From NCBI RefSeq assembly GCF_900454495.1, contig NZ_UGSI01000001.1:744001-808000 (forward strand): DNA of 64,000 nt, written 5' to 3'. Positions 24,286-33,161 of the stretch are shown piece by piece. A program made the position numbers and the translations under genes. Under the pieces are notes generated by a model. The model ran no database searches. It saw nothing but the letters and a program-made list of their open reading frames with translations, and had not been told where the DNA came from. This DNA comes from Paenibacillus macerans. Its GTDB lineage: Bacteria > Bacillota > Bacilli > Paenibacillales > Paenibacillaceae. Position 1 is the stretch's first letter, and every line of letters begins with the position of its first letter.

Positions 24286-24455
24286 AGTTCAAAAAGTCGG
24301 CTTTTCAGCACCGAGAAGGTTGGATGAAGCTAGGGACTGAGGAGCGGAGCGTACGTTTTGGGTACGTGAGCACCGGAAGGCCCGGCTGAATTCAAGATTC
24401 GACGTCGAATCCGCTTCTTGTCTTGCTTCGTGATCAAAAGTTGACTTTTTGAACT
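24286..24455. repeat. Full-length dispersed palindromic repeat with AGTTCAAAAAGTC ends
   Basis: AGTTCAAAAAGTC (24286–24298) and GACTTTTTGAACT (24443–24455) are perfect 13-base terminal inverted repeats of a 170-base non-coding element between sucD and its terminator. Inside are CAGCACCGAGAAGGTTGGATG, also found in other copies, and the small palindrome GTACGTTTTGGGTACG. The element has no gene, so if mobile it depends on a transposase elsewhere. A near-identical copy begins at 63889, and shorter ones lie at 1982 and 47424. Confidence 0.85.
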
Positions 24456-24468
24456 ACCTTTGAAAGGT

Positions 24469-24514
24469 AAGCAACCTTCTTATGGCCCATTGCGGCGGGA
24501 AGGTTGCTTTTTTT
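24469..24514 (+). terminator. Intrinsic terminator of sucCD
   Basis: AAGCAACCTTC (24469–24479) pairs perfectly with GAAGGTTGCTT (24499–24509) and is followed by seven T. It sits before the dprA ribosome binding site and downstream of the repeat element. Confidence 0.9.
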
Positions 24515-24549
24515 GTTGTACTGGCATACATCTGAATGGAGGAATGGCG

Positions 24550-25635
24550 ATGGAGAAAAAATGGATTCTGGTGGGGCTGCACGAAAGCCCCGGACTTGGC
24601 TGGAAAAGAATTCGGGGCATTCTGTCCCGGCCCGATTGGGGGGAGGCGCCGGACTTCACCTCCGCGGACTGGATGGAGCGGGGGCTCGGTTCCGAACTGG
24701 CCATGCAAATGTCCGAGCTTTTCACCTTGAACTGGATCGAGTCCCGGTTGGAGCTGATGAGGCGCAAAAGGATTCAAGCGATCACCCGGTTTGATGAGGA
24801 GTATCCCTTATTAATGAAGGAGACCGCCCGCCCGCCTTGGGTGTTGTACACGCTGGGCGAGCCCCGCTTGCTCTCCACGCTGTCGGTAGCCGTCGTAGGA
24901 ACGCGTCTGCCTACCGCGTATGGACGCAAGGTTGCCGTTCAGCTGGCGGAGGAGCTGTGTGCCCACGGCATTACGGTCGTCAGCGGTTTGGCCCGCGGGA
25001 TTGACGGGATCAGCCACGAGGCGGCGCTCCGGGCGGGCGGCTCGACAATCGCCGTGCTGGGTACGGCCATTGATGTCGCCTATCCGCCGGAAAACGCCTC
25101 TCTGTACCGCAGCATTGCGGAACAGGGGCTGATCGTCTCCGAATACCCGATCGGCACGCCGGGCCATCCCGGCATGTTTCCACGGCGCAACCGGATCATC
25201 GCCGGGATCAGCCGCGGCACGGTGGTCGTGGAAGCGGACGCCCGCAGCGGTTCGCTTATTACGGCGGATTGGGCGCTGGAAGCGAACCGGGACGTATTTG
25301 CCGTGCCCGGTCCGATCACCTCGCCCAAAAGCCGCGGTACGCTGGCGCTGCTAAAGCAGGGGGCGAAAATCGTGACCGATGCCCAGGATATTTGGGAGGA
25401 ATATGGGGCTATCCTTCCCGTGCCCAAAATGCCTGTCCAAACCGGGAAAAACGCAAACAAGTTGACAGATGAGGAGCGGCGCATATACCATATGTTGGAG
25501 CAGGGAAACGCCAGTTTTGACGAATTGCTTGTAAAAACCGAATGGGATTTTGGACTTTTACATTCAGTTCTGTTATCTTTAATCATGAAAAAAACGGTGG
25601 TCCAGCTCCCTGGCTCCGTATATCAACTAATATAG
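24550..25635 (+). CDS. dprA: DNA processing protein DprA (Smf)
   Basis: Loads RecA on single-stranded DNA during natural transformation and protects incoming DNA. The 361 residues contain an N-terminal helical region, the Rossmann-like DNA-binding core (VVGTRLPTAYGRKVA, VVSGLARGIDGISHEAALRAGGSTIAVLGT, EYPIGTPGHPGMFPRRNRIIAGIS, VEADARSGSLITADWALE, VFAVPGPI) and a C-terminal winged-helix region (LVKTEWDFGLLHSVLLSLIMKKTVVQLPG). ATG 24550 is preferred over ATG 24544 because GGAGGA ends six bases before it. Its place before topA is conserved in Bacilli. Confidence 0.93.
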   Translation: MEKKWILVGLHESPGLGWKRIRGILSRPDWGEAPDFTSADWMERGLGSELAMQMSELFTLNWIESRLELMRRKRIQAITRFDEEYPLLMKETARPPWVLYTLGEPRLLSTLSVAVVGTRLPTAYGRKVAVQLAEELCAHGITVVSGLARGIDGISHEAALRAGGSTIAVLGTAIDVAYPPENASLYRSIAEQGLIVSEYPIGTPGHPGMFPRRNRIIAGISRGTVVVEADARSGSLITADWALEANRDVFAVPGPITSPKSRGTLALLKQGAKIVTDAQDIWEEYGAILPVPKMPVQTGKNANKLTDEERRIYHMLEQGNASFDELLVKTEWDFGLLHSVLLSLIMKKTVVQLPGSVYQLI

Positions 25636-25712
25636 TCCATTCCTAACCGAGAGTGGCTGAATATATGACTATATCAGATGGAAGTTTGTATGTTTGAGAG
25701 GAGGACGAACCT

Positions 25713-27815
25713 GTGGCGGATTCACTCGTCATCGTGGAATCGCCTGCCAAGGCGAAAACGATTGGCAAATACCTAGGCAGCAAATACATCGTGAAAGCCT
25801 CAATGGGCCATGTTCGCGATTTACCCAAAAGCCAAATTGGGGTTGAAGTTGAGAACGACTTCAGTCCGAAGTATATTACGATCCGTGGGAAGGGTTCCGT
25901 ATTAAAAGAATTGAAGGATGCCAGTAAAAAGGTCAAAAAAATCTATCTGGCAGCCGACCCTGATCGCGAAGGAGAAGCGATAGCCTGGCATTTGGCCCAT
26001 GTTTTGGACGTGGATGAAAAAGAAACGTGCCGCGTCGTATTTAATGAGATTACGAAGCAGGCCGTGAAGGATGCGTTTAAAAGCCCGCGCAAAATCAATA
26101 TGGATTTGGTAAACGCGCAGCAGGCCAGACGCATTCTGGACCGGCTCGTCGGTTACAAGATCAGCCCGCTGCTGTGGAAAAAGGTCAAAAAGGGTTTGTC
26201 GGCCGGCCGTGTTCAGTCGGTTGCCGTCAAGATCATTTTGGACCGGGAAAACGAAATTTCCGCGTTTGTGCCCGAAGAATACTGGAGCATTACGGCGAGG
26301 CTAAAAACCGGAGAGTCTTCGTTTGAAGCGAAGTTTCATCAACTCCGCGGCGAAAAGCTTGAGCTGAAGAGCGAGCAGCAGGTTAAGGAGATTTTACAAT
26401 CCATCGAAAAAGCTAAATTCAGCGTTGCCGAAGTCAAGGAGAAGGAACGTCTGCGCCATCCCGCCGCTCCGTTTACGACAAGCTCCCTGCAGCAGGAAGC
26501 GGCCCGCAAGCTGAATTTCCGCGCCGCCAAAACGATGTCCGTCGCCCAACAGCTGTATGAGGGCGTTGACCTCGGGAAAGAAGGCACCGTCGGCCTCATT
26601 ACCTACATGCGTACCGACTCGACCCGGATTGCCGCGTCGGCGCAGGAGGAAGCGAAGGAATATATCCTGGGCAAGTACGGCAAAGACTACGTTCCCGAAT
26701 CGCCGCGCCAGTATTCGAAGAAGGCGGCCGGCGCTCAGGATGCCCACGAAGCGATCCGCCCGACGTCGGCAATGCGCGACCCCGAATCGGTCAAGGAATT
26801 CACCAGCCGGGACCAGTATCGGCTGTATAAGCTGATTTGGGACCGCTTTATGGCCAGCCAAATGTCTTCGGCCGTACTGGATACGCTGTCCGTCGATATC
26901 GCTGCCGGCGAAGCAACGTTCCGCGCCGTCGGGTCGAAAATCCGCTTTCCGGGATTTATGAAGGTATATGTGGAGGGCAACGACGACGGAAGCGCCAACG
27001 ACGATGACAAGTTTTTGCCGCCGCTGGCACAAGGGGATAAGCTGATCACGGAAGAGATCGAGCCGAAGCAGCACTTCACCCAGCCGCCACCACGGTATAC
27101 GGAGGCCCGCCTCGTCAAAACGCTGGAGGAACTGGGCATTGGACGCCCAAGCACCTATGCGCCGACCCTGGAGACGATTCAAAAACGCGGATACGTCGCG
27201 ATTGAGGAGAAGAAGTTTGTGCCGACCGAGCTGGGCGAGCTGGTCATCGAGCAAATGGAGCAATTTTTCCCGGAAATCCTCGATGTGGAGTTTACGGCCC
27301 ATATGGAGGAAGATCTTGACCATGTGGAAGAGGGCGCCGAGGATTGGGTCCGGGTGCTCAGCGAGTTCTACGAATCGTTTGAGAAGCGGCTTAGCGTGGC
27401 CGAGGAAGAAATGAAGGAAATCGAGATCGAAGACGAGGTTTCCGATGAGCTTTGCGAAAAATGCGGCAAACCGATGGTGTATAAGCTGGGGCGGTTCGGC
27501 AAGTTTCTCGCTTGCTCGGGGTTCCCGGATTGCCGGAACACGAAGCCGATCGTCAAGGATATCGGCGTTACTTGCCCGAAATGCAAGGAAGGCCATGTGG
27601 TAGAACGGCGCAGCAAGAAAGGGCGGATTTTTTACGGCTGCGATCGTTATCCGGAGTGCGATTTCGTATCCTGGGATAAGCCGTCGCCCAAGCCCTGCCC
27701 GAAATGCGGCTCGCTGCTTGTGGAAAAGCGGAACAAGCAGGGCGGCAAGCTGCAGTGCACTTCCTGCGATTACGTGGAGGCCATCGAGGAAAACGACGAC
27801 GGGGCCGACGAATAA
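25713..27815 (+). CDS. topA: DNA topoisomerase I (type IA)
   Basis: Relaxes negatively supercoiled DNA by single-strand passage. The 700 residues include the N-terminal Toprim domain ([33 protein letters not shown]), the active-site Tyr298 in [35 protein letters not shown], and three C-terminal zinc fingers with CxxC pairs (CEKCGK…CSGFPDC, CPKCKE…CDRYPEC, CPKCGS…CTSC). The GTG start lies behind AGAGGAGGA. Length is as expected for Bacilli. Confidence 0.97.
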   Translation: MADSLVIVESPAKAKTIGKYLGSKYIVKASMGHVRDLPKSQIGVEVENDFSPKYITIRGKGSVLKELKDASKKVKKIYLAADPDREGEAIAWHLAHVLDVDEKETCRVVFNEITKQAVKDAFKSPRKINMDLVNAQQARRILDRLVGYKISPLLWKKVKKGLSAGRVQSVAVKIILDRENEISAFVPEEYWSITARLKTGESSFEAKFHQLRGEKLELKSEQQVKEILQSIEKAKFSVAEVKEKERLRHPAAPFTTSSLQQEAARKLNFRAAKTMSVAQQLYEGVDLGKEGTVGLITYMRTDSTRIAASAQEEAKEYILGKYGKDYVPESPRQYSKKAAGAQDAHEAIRPTSAMRDPESVKEFTSRDQYRLYKLIWDRFMASQMSSAVLDTLSVDIAAGEATFRAVGSKIRFPGFMKVYVEGNDDGSANDDDKFLPPLAQGDKLITEEIEPKQHFTQPPPRYTEARLVKTLEELGIGRPSTYAPTLETIQKRGYVAIEEKKFVPTELGELVIEQMEQFFPEILDVEFTAHMEEDLDHVEEGAEDWVRVLSEFYESFEKRLSVAEEEMKEIEIEDEVSDELCEKCGKPMVYKLGRFGKFLACSGFPDCRNTKPIVKDIGVTCPKCKEGHVVERRSKKGRIFYGCDRYPECDFVSWDKPSPKPCPKCGSLLVEKRNKQGGKLQCTSCDYVEAIEENDDGADE

Positions 27816-27914
27816 ACCGCGGCCTCCCGTTAGAACCACTACCGTACAAATCCATATTTGAAGCGGGAAATCATCTAAGATACCCAGCAGGAGACTTGGG
27901 GGGATTTTACTCTT

Positions 27915-29234
27915 ATGAACAACAATAAAGTAACGGTTATCGGTGCGGGGCTGGCGGGCAGCGAAGCGGCTTGGCAAATCGCGAGCCGCGGCGTCCCCGT
28001 CGTGCTCTACGAAATGCGCCCGGTCGTAAAAACCCCGGCTCACCACACGGATAAATTCGCCGAGCTCGTATGCAGCAACTCGCTGCGGGCCAACGGTTTA
28101 ACCAACGCCGTCGGCGTGCTCAAGGAAGAGATGCGGCTGCTGAATTCGCTCGTGCTCGGCGCCGCCGACCGCAATGCGGTTCCGGCGGGCGGGGCGCTGG
28201 CGGTGGACCGCGACGGCTTCTCCGGAGAAATTACGCGCACGCTGCGCGAGCATCCCCTGATCGAAGTGGTGAACGAGGAGATCCGGGAGCTTCCGCAGGA
28301 GGGGATCGTCGTGATTGCCACGGGTCCGCTTACGTCTCCCGCACTGTCGGAACAGATCAAGCGGCTGACCGGCGAGGACTACTTTTATTTCTATGACGCC
28401 GCCGCCCCGATCGTGGAGAAAGACTCGATCGATATGGGCAAAGTGTATCTCGCCTCCCGTTACGATAAAGGCGAAGCCGCTTATCTCAACTGTCCGATGA
28501 CGGAGGAGGAGTTCGACGCTTTCTACGAAGCGCTGATTTCCGCCGAAGTGGCCCAACTCAAAGAATTCGAGAAAGAAGTGTATTTCGAAGGCTGCATGCC
28601 GATCGAAGTCATGATGCGGCGCGGCAAGCAGACCGCGCTGTTCGGGCCGATGAAGCCCGTGGGCCTCGTCAACCCGCATACCGGCACGCTCCCTTATGCC
28701 GTTGTGCAGCTTCGCCAGGATAACGCGGCGGGGACGCTGTACAACCTGGTGGGCTTCCAGACCCATTTGAAGTGGGGCGAGCAGAAGCGCGTCTTTTCGA
28801 TGATCCCCGGCCTGGAAAACGCCGAATTCGTCCGTTACGGCGTCATGCACCGCAACACCTTCATCAATTCACCGAAGCTGCTTGACCCGACGTATCAGCT
28901 GAAGGCGAGGCCTACGCTCTTTTTTGCCGGCCAGATGACCGGCGTCGAAGGCTACGTCGAGTCCGCCGCCTCCGGCCTGATCGCCGGCATCAACGCCGCG
29001 CGCGCCGCCTCCGGCGCCGAAGGCATCGTCTTTCCCGCGGACACGACGCTCGGCAGCATGGCCCGTTACATCACGACCGCGGACTTCGAGCATTTCCAGC
29101 CGATGAACGCCAATTTCGGCCTGTTCCCGAAGCTGGATACCCGCTACCGCAAAAAAGCCGAAAAAAACGAAGCGCTCGCCCAGCGTGCGCTGCAAAGCTT
29201 GAGAAACTTTATGACAGAAGAACGGTTGGGCTAA
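27915..29234 (+). CDS. trmFO: tRNA (uracil-5-)-methyltransferase, FAD/folate-dependent
   Basis: Makes 5-methyluridine at position 54 of tRNA using methylenetetrahydrofolate and FADH2. The 439 residues start with the FAD-binding pattern [21 protein letters not shown], followed by [25 protein letters not shown], the C-rich AAYLNCPM segment, [21 protein letters not shown], and [26 protein letters not shown] near the C-terminus. It follows topA as in B. subtilis (gid). The next gene there is xerC/codV, which is absent here. Confidence 0.96.
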   Translation: MNNNKVTVIGAGLAGSEAAWQIASRGVPVVLYEMRPVVKTPAHHTDKFAELVCSNSLRANGLTNAVGVLKEEMRLLNSLVLGAADRNAVPAGGALAVDRDGFSGEITRTLREHPLIEVVNEEIRELPQEGIVVIATGPLTSPALSEQIKRLTGEDYFYFYDAAAPIVEKDSIDMGKVYLASRYDKGEAAYLNCPMTEEEFDAFYEALISAEVAQLKEFEKEVYFEGCMPIEVMMRRGKQTALFGPMKPVGLVNPHTGTLPYAVVQLRQDNAAGTLYNLVGFQTHLKWGEQKRVFSMIPGLENAEFVRYGVMHRNTFINSPKLLDPTYQLKARPTLFFAGQMTGVEGYVESAASGLIAGINAARAASGAEGIVFPADTTLGSMARYITTADFEHFQPMNANFGLFPKLDTRYRKKAEKNEALAQRALQSLRNFMTEERLG

Positions 29235-29247
29235 CCACCGTTTTTTT
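29221..29247 (+). terminator. Intrinsic terminator overlapping the end of trmFO
   Basis: AACGGT (29221–29226) pairs with ACCGTT (29237–29242), followed by seven T (29241–29247). The hairpin includes the last codons and stop of trmFO. Confidence 0.75.
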
Positions 29248-29309
29248 GCACTCTACGTGACAAAAGGGAATCCAGCAAGCTCATTAAGTCATAACATAGA
29301 ACTAGCGTT

Positions 29310-29480
29310 AAAAAAAGCGCCAGTTGCAGCTCGTAGTCAAGCGAATCCCGAAGGGAGAGCGCCTAAGGAGCGCCTCACTCCCTCCTACGTTAGTCCCCTT
29401 TGCGGGTATCCAAAGGGCAGCAGGCCCTTGGAGCCCTCCCTTACGGTAAGGGAGGGTTTGGGAGGGTTGAGATAAGAAGA
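29310..29480. repeat. Structured non-coding element between trmFO and hslV
   Basis: A GC-rich stretch made of consecutive hairpins: an imperfect one around GCGCCTAAGGAGCGC at about 29360; CCAAAGGG facing CCCTTGG at about 29410–29430; and the perfect 10-base stem CCCTCCCTTA (29434–29443) with TAAGGGAGGG (29447–29456). The style is that of a dispersed repeat, but no second copy is in the window. A 72-codon opening over it looks spurious. Confidence 0.5.
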
Positions 29481-29496
29481 AAGGAAGGCGATACAC

Positions 29497-30039
29497 ATGA
29501 TTCCGACTTTTCACGCTACAACGATCTGCGCCGTTCGTCATAACGGCAAGGGGGCGATTGCGGGCGACGGACAGGTTACTTTTGGAGAGAACGTTGTAAT
29601 GAAGCAGACCGCCAAAAAAGTCCGCCGCTTATACCGCGGGCAAGTGCTCGCCGGGTTTGCGGGCTCGGTTGCTGACGCGATAACGTTGTTTGAGAAATTT
29701 GAAGGCAAGCTGGAAGAACACCACGGCAATTTGCAAAGGGCTGCCGTCGAGCTGGCCAAAGATTGGCGTCAGGATCGGGTGCTGCGCAAGCTGGAGGCGC
29801 TGATGATCGTGATGGACCATTCGGGAATGCTGCTCATTTCCGGGGGAGGAGAAATCATCGAGCCTGATGACGACGTGTTGGCCATTGGCTCTGGCGGCAA
29901 CTTTGCGCTTTCGGCGGCCCGGGCGCTCAAACGGCATGCCGGCGCAATGGAGGCCAAAGACATCGTACGGGAGTCCCTGCAGATCGCCTCGGAAATTTGC
30001 GTGTATACGAACAGCAACATTATCGTGGAAGAGCTTTAA
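29497..30039 (+). CDS. hslV: ATP-dependent protease peptidase subunit HslV (ClpQ)
   Basis: Proteasome-like threonine peptidase that forms the two-ring core of the HslUV (ClpYQ) protease. The 180 residues read [20 protein letters not shown]; the mature enzyme should start at one of the Thr residues after Ala7, so a seven-residue propeptide is removed. [14 protein letters not shown] and [20 protein letters not shown] are family motifs. The Thr is notable because B. subtilis ClpQ uses Ser. It forms an operon with hslU, 40 bases downstream. Confidence 0.95.
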   Translation: MIPTFHATTICAVRHNGKGAIAGDGQVTFGENVVMKQTAKKVRRLYRGQVLAGFAGSVADAITLFEKFEGKLEEHHGNLQRAAVELAKDWRQDRVLRKLEALMIVMDHSGMLLISGGGEIIEPDDDVLAIGSGGNFALSAARALKRHAGAMEAKDIVRESLQIASEICVYTNSNIIVEEL

Positions 30040-30079
30040 AGCGGCCTAGGCCACACTATTTTCTCAGGAGGGACGTATC

Positions 30080-31483
30080 GTGAGCGAGAAAAATTTAACG
30101 CCAAGACAAATCGTCGCAGAGCTGGACAAATATATCGTAGGCCAAAAACAAGCGAAAAAATCCGTGGCCGTAGCCTTGCGGAACCGCTATCGGCGAAGCC
30201 TGCTCCACGAAGAGGTACAGGATGAAATCGTGCCGAAGAACATTTTGATGATCGGCCCGACAGGGGTTGGTAAAACGGAAATCGCCCGCCGTCTCGCCAA
30301 GCTGGTAGGAGCGCCTTTTGTGAAAGTGGAGGCTACCAAATTTACCGAGGTTGGTTATGTCGGCAGGGATGTTGAATCCATGGTCCGGGATCTCGTTGAA
30401 ACGGCCATACGCACCGTAAAGCTGGAGCGTACCGAAAAGGTCAAAGACAAGGCGGAAGAGCTTGCCAACGAACGGCTCGTCCATATACTGGTTCCTTCCG
30501 AAAACAAGGCCAAGAGCGGGCGAAATCCGTTCGAAATGCTGTTTGGTGGCGGAAACCAGGGCAGCGTTCCGAGCCAGGAGCAAGACGAGGAGGACACCAG
30601 CCTGGCCGAACGCCGCCGCCAGGTCCGCTTCAAGCTGCTTGCCGGCCAACTGGAAAACGATATTGTCGAAGTCGAGGTGGAGGACAATACGCCTACGATG
30701 ATGGACATGTTTGCCGGACAAGGCAATGACCAGCTCGGGATCAACATGCAGGAAATGTTCGGAAACCTTTTGCCGAAACGCACAAAAAAAAGAAAATTGA
30801 CCGTAAAAGAAGCGCGTAAAGTGCTGACGCAGGAAGAAGCCTCCAAGCTGATCGACCATGATGATCTTATCCAAGAGGCGATCACGAGAGCGGAGCAAAG
30901 CGGGATCATTTTTATCGATGAAATCGATAAAGTGGCCAGCCGGGGGCAAGGCTCCGGACCGGACGTTTCCCGCGAAGGCGTGCAGCGCGATATTTTGCCG
31001 ATCGTTGAAGGTTCGACGGTTATGACGAAATACGGCCCGATCAAAACCGACTATATTTTGTTTATCGCCGCAGGGGCATTCCATATCGCCAAACCGTCGG
31101 ATTTGATTCCCGAATTGCAGGGGCGGTTTCCGATCCGCGTTGAGCTTAGCAGTTTGTCGCTGGACGATTTTGTTTCGATTTTGACGGAGCCGCAAAACGC
31201 GCTCACCAAACAGTACATTGAACTGCTGCGCACCGAAAACCTGGAGATCGAGTTTTCCGACGAAGCCATTCGGGAAATCGCCAGAATCGCCGCGTCCGTA
31301 AATGCCAACACCGAAAATATCGGGGCAAGAAGACTGCACACTATTCTGGAAAAATTGCTGGAGGACTTATCCTTTGAGGCCCCGGAGCTAACGTTGGAAA
31401 AAATGGTGATCACTCCGGAATACGTAAGGGAAAAATTAGGAGAAATTGCCCAGGATCGTGATTTGAGCCAGTTTATTTTGTAA
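30080..31483 (+). CDS. hslU: ATP-dependent protease ATPase subunit HslU (ClpY)
   Basis: AAA+ unfoldase that feeds proteins to HslV. The 467 residues contain [22 protein letters not shown], Walker [26 protein letters not shown] (pore loop region), a variable intermediate domain (~residues 110–235), Walker [13 protein letters not shown], and the conserved C-terminal end DRDLSQFIL, which inserts into HslV. The GTG start follows AGGAGGGACG. It ends before a clear terminator; codY, which follows in B. subtilis, is not present. Confidence 0.96.
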   Translation: MSEKNLTPRQIVAELDKYIVGQKQAKKSVAVALRNRYRRSLLHEEVQDEIVPKNILMIGPTGVGKTEIARRLAKLVGAPFVKVEATKFTEVGYVGRDVESMVRDLVETAIRTVKLERTEKVKDKAEELANERLVHILVPSENKAKSGRNPFEMLFGGGNQGSVPSQEQDEEDTSLAERRRQVRFKLLAGQLENDIVEVEVEDNTPTMMDMFAGQGNDQLGINMQEMFGNLLPKRTKKRKLTVKEARKVLTQEEASKLIDHDDLIQEAITRAEQSGIIFIDEIDKVASRGQGSGPDVSREGVQRDILPIVEGSTVMTKYGPIKTDYILFIAAGAFHIAKPSDLIPELQGRFPIRVELSSLSLDDFVSILTEPQNALTKQYIELLRTENLEIEFSDEAIREIARIAASVNANTENIGARRLHTILEKLLEDLSFEAPELTLEKMVITPEYVREKLGEIAQDRDLSQFIL

Positions 31484-31915
31484 GCATTTCGACGATTTTT
31501 TTGTGCAAATCGGCTTTTTTACCCAGGACCTGACACTCTTTTCACAAATTCTTCAAGAAAGGCCGCCTGCCTATGAAAATAGGGGCGGTTTTTTTGTTAT
31601 TCCGACAAAATTGATAAATTTTGGTTTGATTGAAAATTGTCGAATCTTGGGTGTTTTATAGAAAAAACTTCAATTAATGAAAATGATAACTAATTATGTC
31701 CTAAAGATAGGGCTTTTTTCTTATTGTAATAATGTCGAATCTCCATGAAACTTAGGATATATGACATCATGGAAAATTTTCTGTAACTAGGACATAAGAA
31801 AGACAGCGAGAAAGACAATAATTAGCAAAAATTTGTCGAAAAAAAGAGGATTTATTAGTTGTTTGTTGAATTATGAAAATTAACTACTCAATAAGACTTA
31901 AGGGGGGGAAATAAG
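31484..31915. promoter_or_regulatory. AT-rich leader of the fla/che operon with three Spo0A-box matches
   Basis: 432 bases with no gene. After the hslU terminator (31563–31595) there are three exact copies of the 0A-box core TGTCGAA on the plus strand, at 31638–31644, 31733–31739 and 31834–31840, plus one-mismatch copies near 31489 and 31599 in the other orientation. An inverted repeat, TTATGTCCTA (31694–31703) and TAGGACATAA (31788–31797), encloses the second box. A weak sigma-A-like pair (TTGTCG at 31637, TAGAAA at 31659, 16-base spacer) is possible. No SigD-type promoter was recognised. Confidence 0.5.
31563..31595 (+). terminator. Intrinsic terminator of hslVU
   Basis: CCGCC (31563–31567) and CCTAT (31570–31574) pair with ATAGG (31579–31583) and GGCGG (31584–31588), with a two-base bulge and a GAAA tetraloop. 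Seven T follow (31589–31595). Confidence 0.88.
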
Positions 31916-32323
31916 GTGCAATTGTTGAATGGGTTGGGATTTAACAGACTGGAGACCGCATTGCAGGCCGCCAATCTTCGGCAGGGGGTTATTGCCAATA
32001 ATATCGCAAATGAAGACACCCCCTACTATAAGCGTTCAAGCGTTTCTTTTGAAAGCATGCTGCAGGCCGAATTGAACGGCGACATGCCCGCCTTGCAGGG
32101 CAAAAGAACCGATTCCAGGCATTTCGTTATAGGGCCGTCGACGGGCATTCCGGAACCGAAAGTCCTAACGGATGAGAGCACGATCATGAACAACAACCAG
32201 AACAACGTGGACATCGACAGCGAGATGGCCCAACTCGCCGAAAATCAGCTTCGGTACAATTCTTACATCGAACAGCTGAGTTACATGATCAAAATGAAAC
32301 GCACGGCTATAGAAGGGAGATAA
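31916..32323 (+). CDS. flgB: Flagellar basal-body rod protein FlgB
   Basis: Proximal rod component exported through the flagellar type III system. The 135 residues have the rod/hook family N-terminal motif RQGVIANNIANEDTPYYKRSSVSFE and a C-terminal helix (LAENQLRYNSYIEQLSYMIKMKRTAIEG) for coiled-coil packing in the rod. The GTG start follows AGGGGGGG. It is the first gene of the 32-kb fla/che operon, and five bases separate it from flgC. Confidence 0.95.
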   Translation: MQLLNGLGFNRLETALQAANLRQGVIANNIANEDTPYYKRSSVSFESMLQAELNGDMPALQGKRTDSRHFVIGPSTGIPEPKVLTDESTIMNNNQNNVDIDSEMAQLAENQLRYNSYIEQLSYMIKMKRTAIEGR

Positions 32324-32328
32324 CCTAA

Positions 32329-32778
32329 ATGACGATCAGCAACAGTTTCAGTATTAGTTCTTCCGCACTAACTGCGCAGCGTCTCCGGATGGACGTCATT
32401 TCCTCGAACATTGCCAACGCCGAGACGACAAGAGCCAGAATCGAGAACGGCCAAGCGGTTCCTTACCGCAGAAAAACCGTCGTCATGGCTCCCAAGGAAG
32501 CTGACTTTGGCAGCGCGTTGAGTTCCGCTCTGGAGGGCGGCTTCGACGGCCAAGGGGTTAAAATCACGAAGATTCAGGAAGACCCCGCTCCTTTTAAGCC
32601 GGTGTACAATCCGACGCATCCCGATGCGGACAGCGAAGGGTACGTGTACATGCCGAACGTGGACATTTTGAAAGAAATGGTGGACATGATTTCGGCTACC
32701 CGGTCCTATGAGGCCAACGTAACGGTGCTGAACGCCAGTAAGGCAATGATCACCAAAGCGCTGCAAATCGGCAAATAA
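32329..32778 (+). CDS. flgC: Flagellar basal-body rod protein FlgC
   Basis: Rod protein of 149 residues, with the N-terminal SSNIANAETTR motif, the conserved DPAPFKPVYNPTHPDADSEGYVYMPNV block, and the C-terminal helix MVDMISATRSYEANVTVLNASKAM. Forms the proximal rod with FlgB, FlgF-type proteins and FliE. Confidence 0.96.
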   Translation: MTISNSFSISSSALTAQRLRMDVISSNIANAETTRARIENGQAVPYRRKTVVMAPKEADFGSALSSALEGGFDGQGVKITKIQEDPAPFKPVYNPTHPDADSEGYVYMPNVDILKEMVDMISATRSYEANVTVLNASKAMITKALQIGK

Positions 32779-32821
32779 ACATAAGGCAAGCTAGAAATCA
32801 AGCAGTTAGGAGTGTTGACCT

Positions 32822-33130
32822 TTGATTGAAAGAATGAGCTTTGACGCCGTCAAATCGCTAGTGGGGCCGCAGCTGCCAAGCAAACCGCAGGTGCCGACTC
32901 CCGCCGAATCGATTAAAAGTTTCAGTTCTTATTTGAGCGACGCGTTGGACGGAGTGGCTGCGCAAGAAACGAACGCGCAGACAGTCAACGATCAATTTAT
33001 GCTAGGAAATGCAAGCGCCGACCAGATGATGATCGCCTCAGAGCAAGCTTTGTTAAGTTTGCAATTGACGACACAAGTACGCAACAAAGTGATAGAAGCT
33101 TATCAAGAAATTATGCGTACGCAAATTTAA
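32822..33130 (+). CDS. fliE: Flagellar hook-basal body complex protein FliE
   Basis: Junction protein between MS-ring and rod; 102 residues ending SEQALLSLQLTTQVRNKVIEAYQEIMRTQI, the typical FliE C-terminus. The TTG at 32822 is taken as the start because TTAGGAGTG precedes it at a suitable distance; the next Met (32834) would also leave the domain intact. Confidence 0.94.
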   Translation: MIERMSFDAVKSLVGPQLPSKPQVPTPAESIKSFSSYLSDALDGVAAQETNAQTVNDQFMLGNASADQMMIASEQALLSLQLTTQVRNKVIEAYQEIMRTQI

Positions 33131-33161
33131 CGATTTTAGATGCTTCGGATGAGGTGACATT

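Noticed and set aside
29257..29475. A 72-codon plus-strand reading frame between trmFO and hslV
   Set aside because: It runs through the hairpin element, has no ribosome binding site or protein-like composition, and is probably a by-product of the GC-rich repeat.
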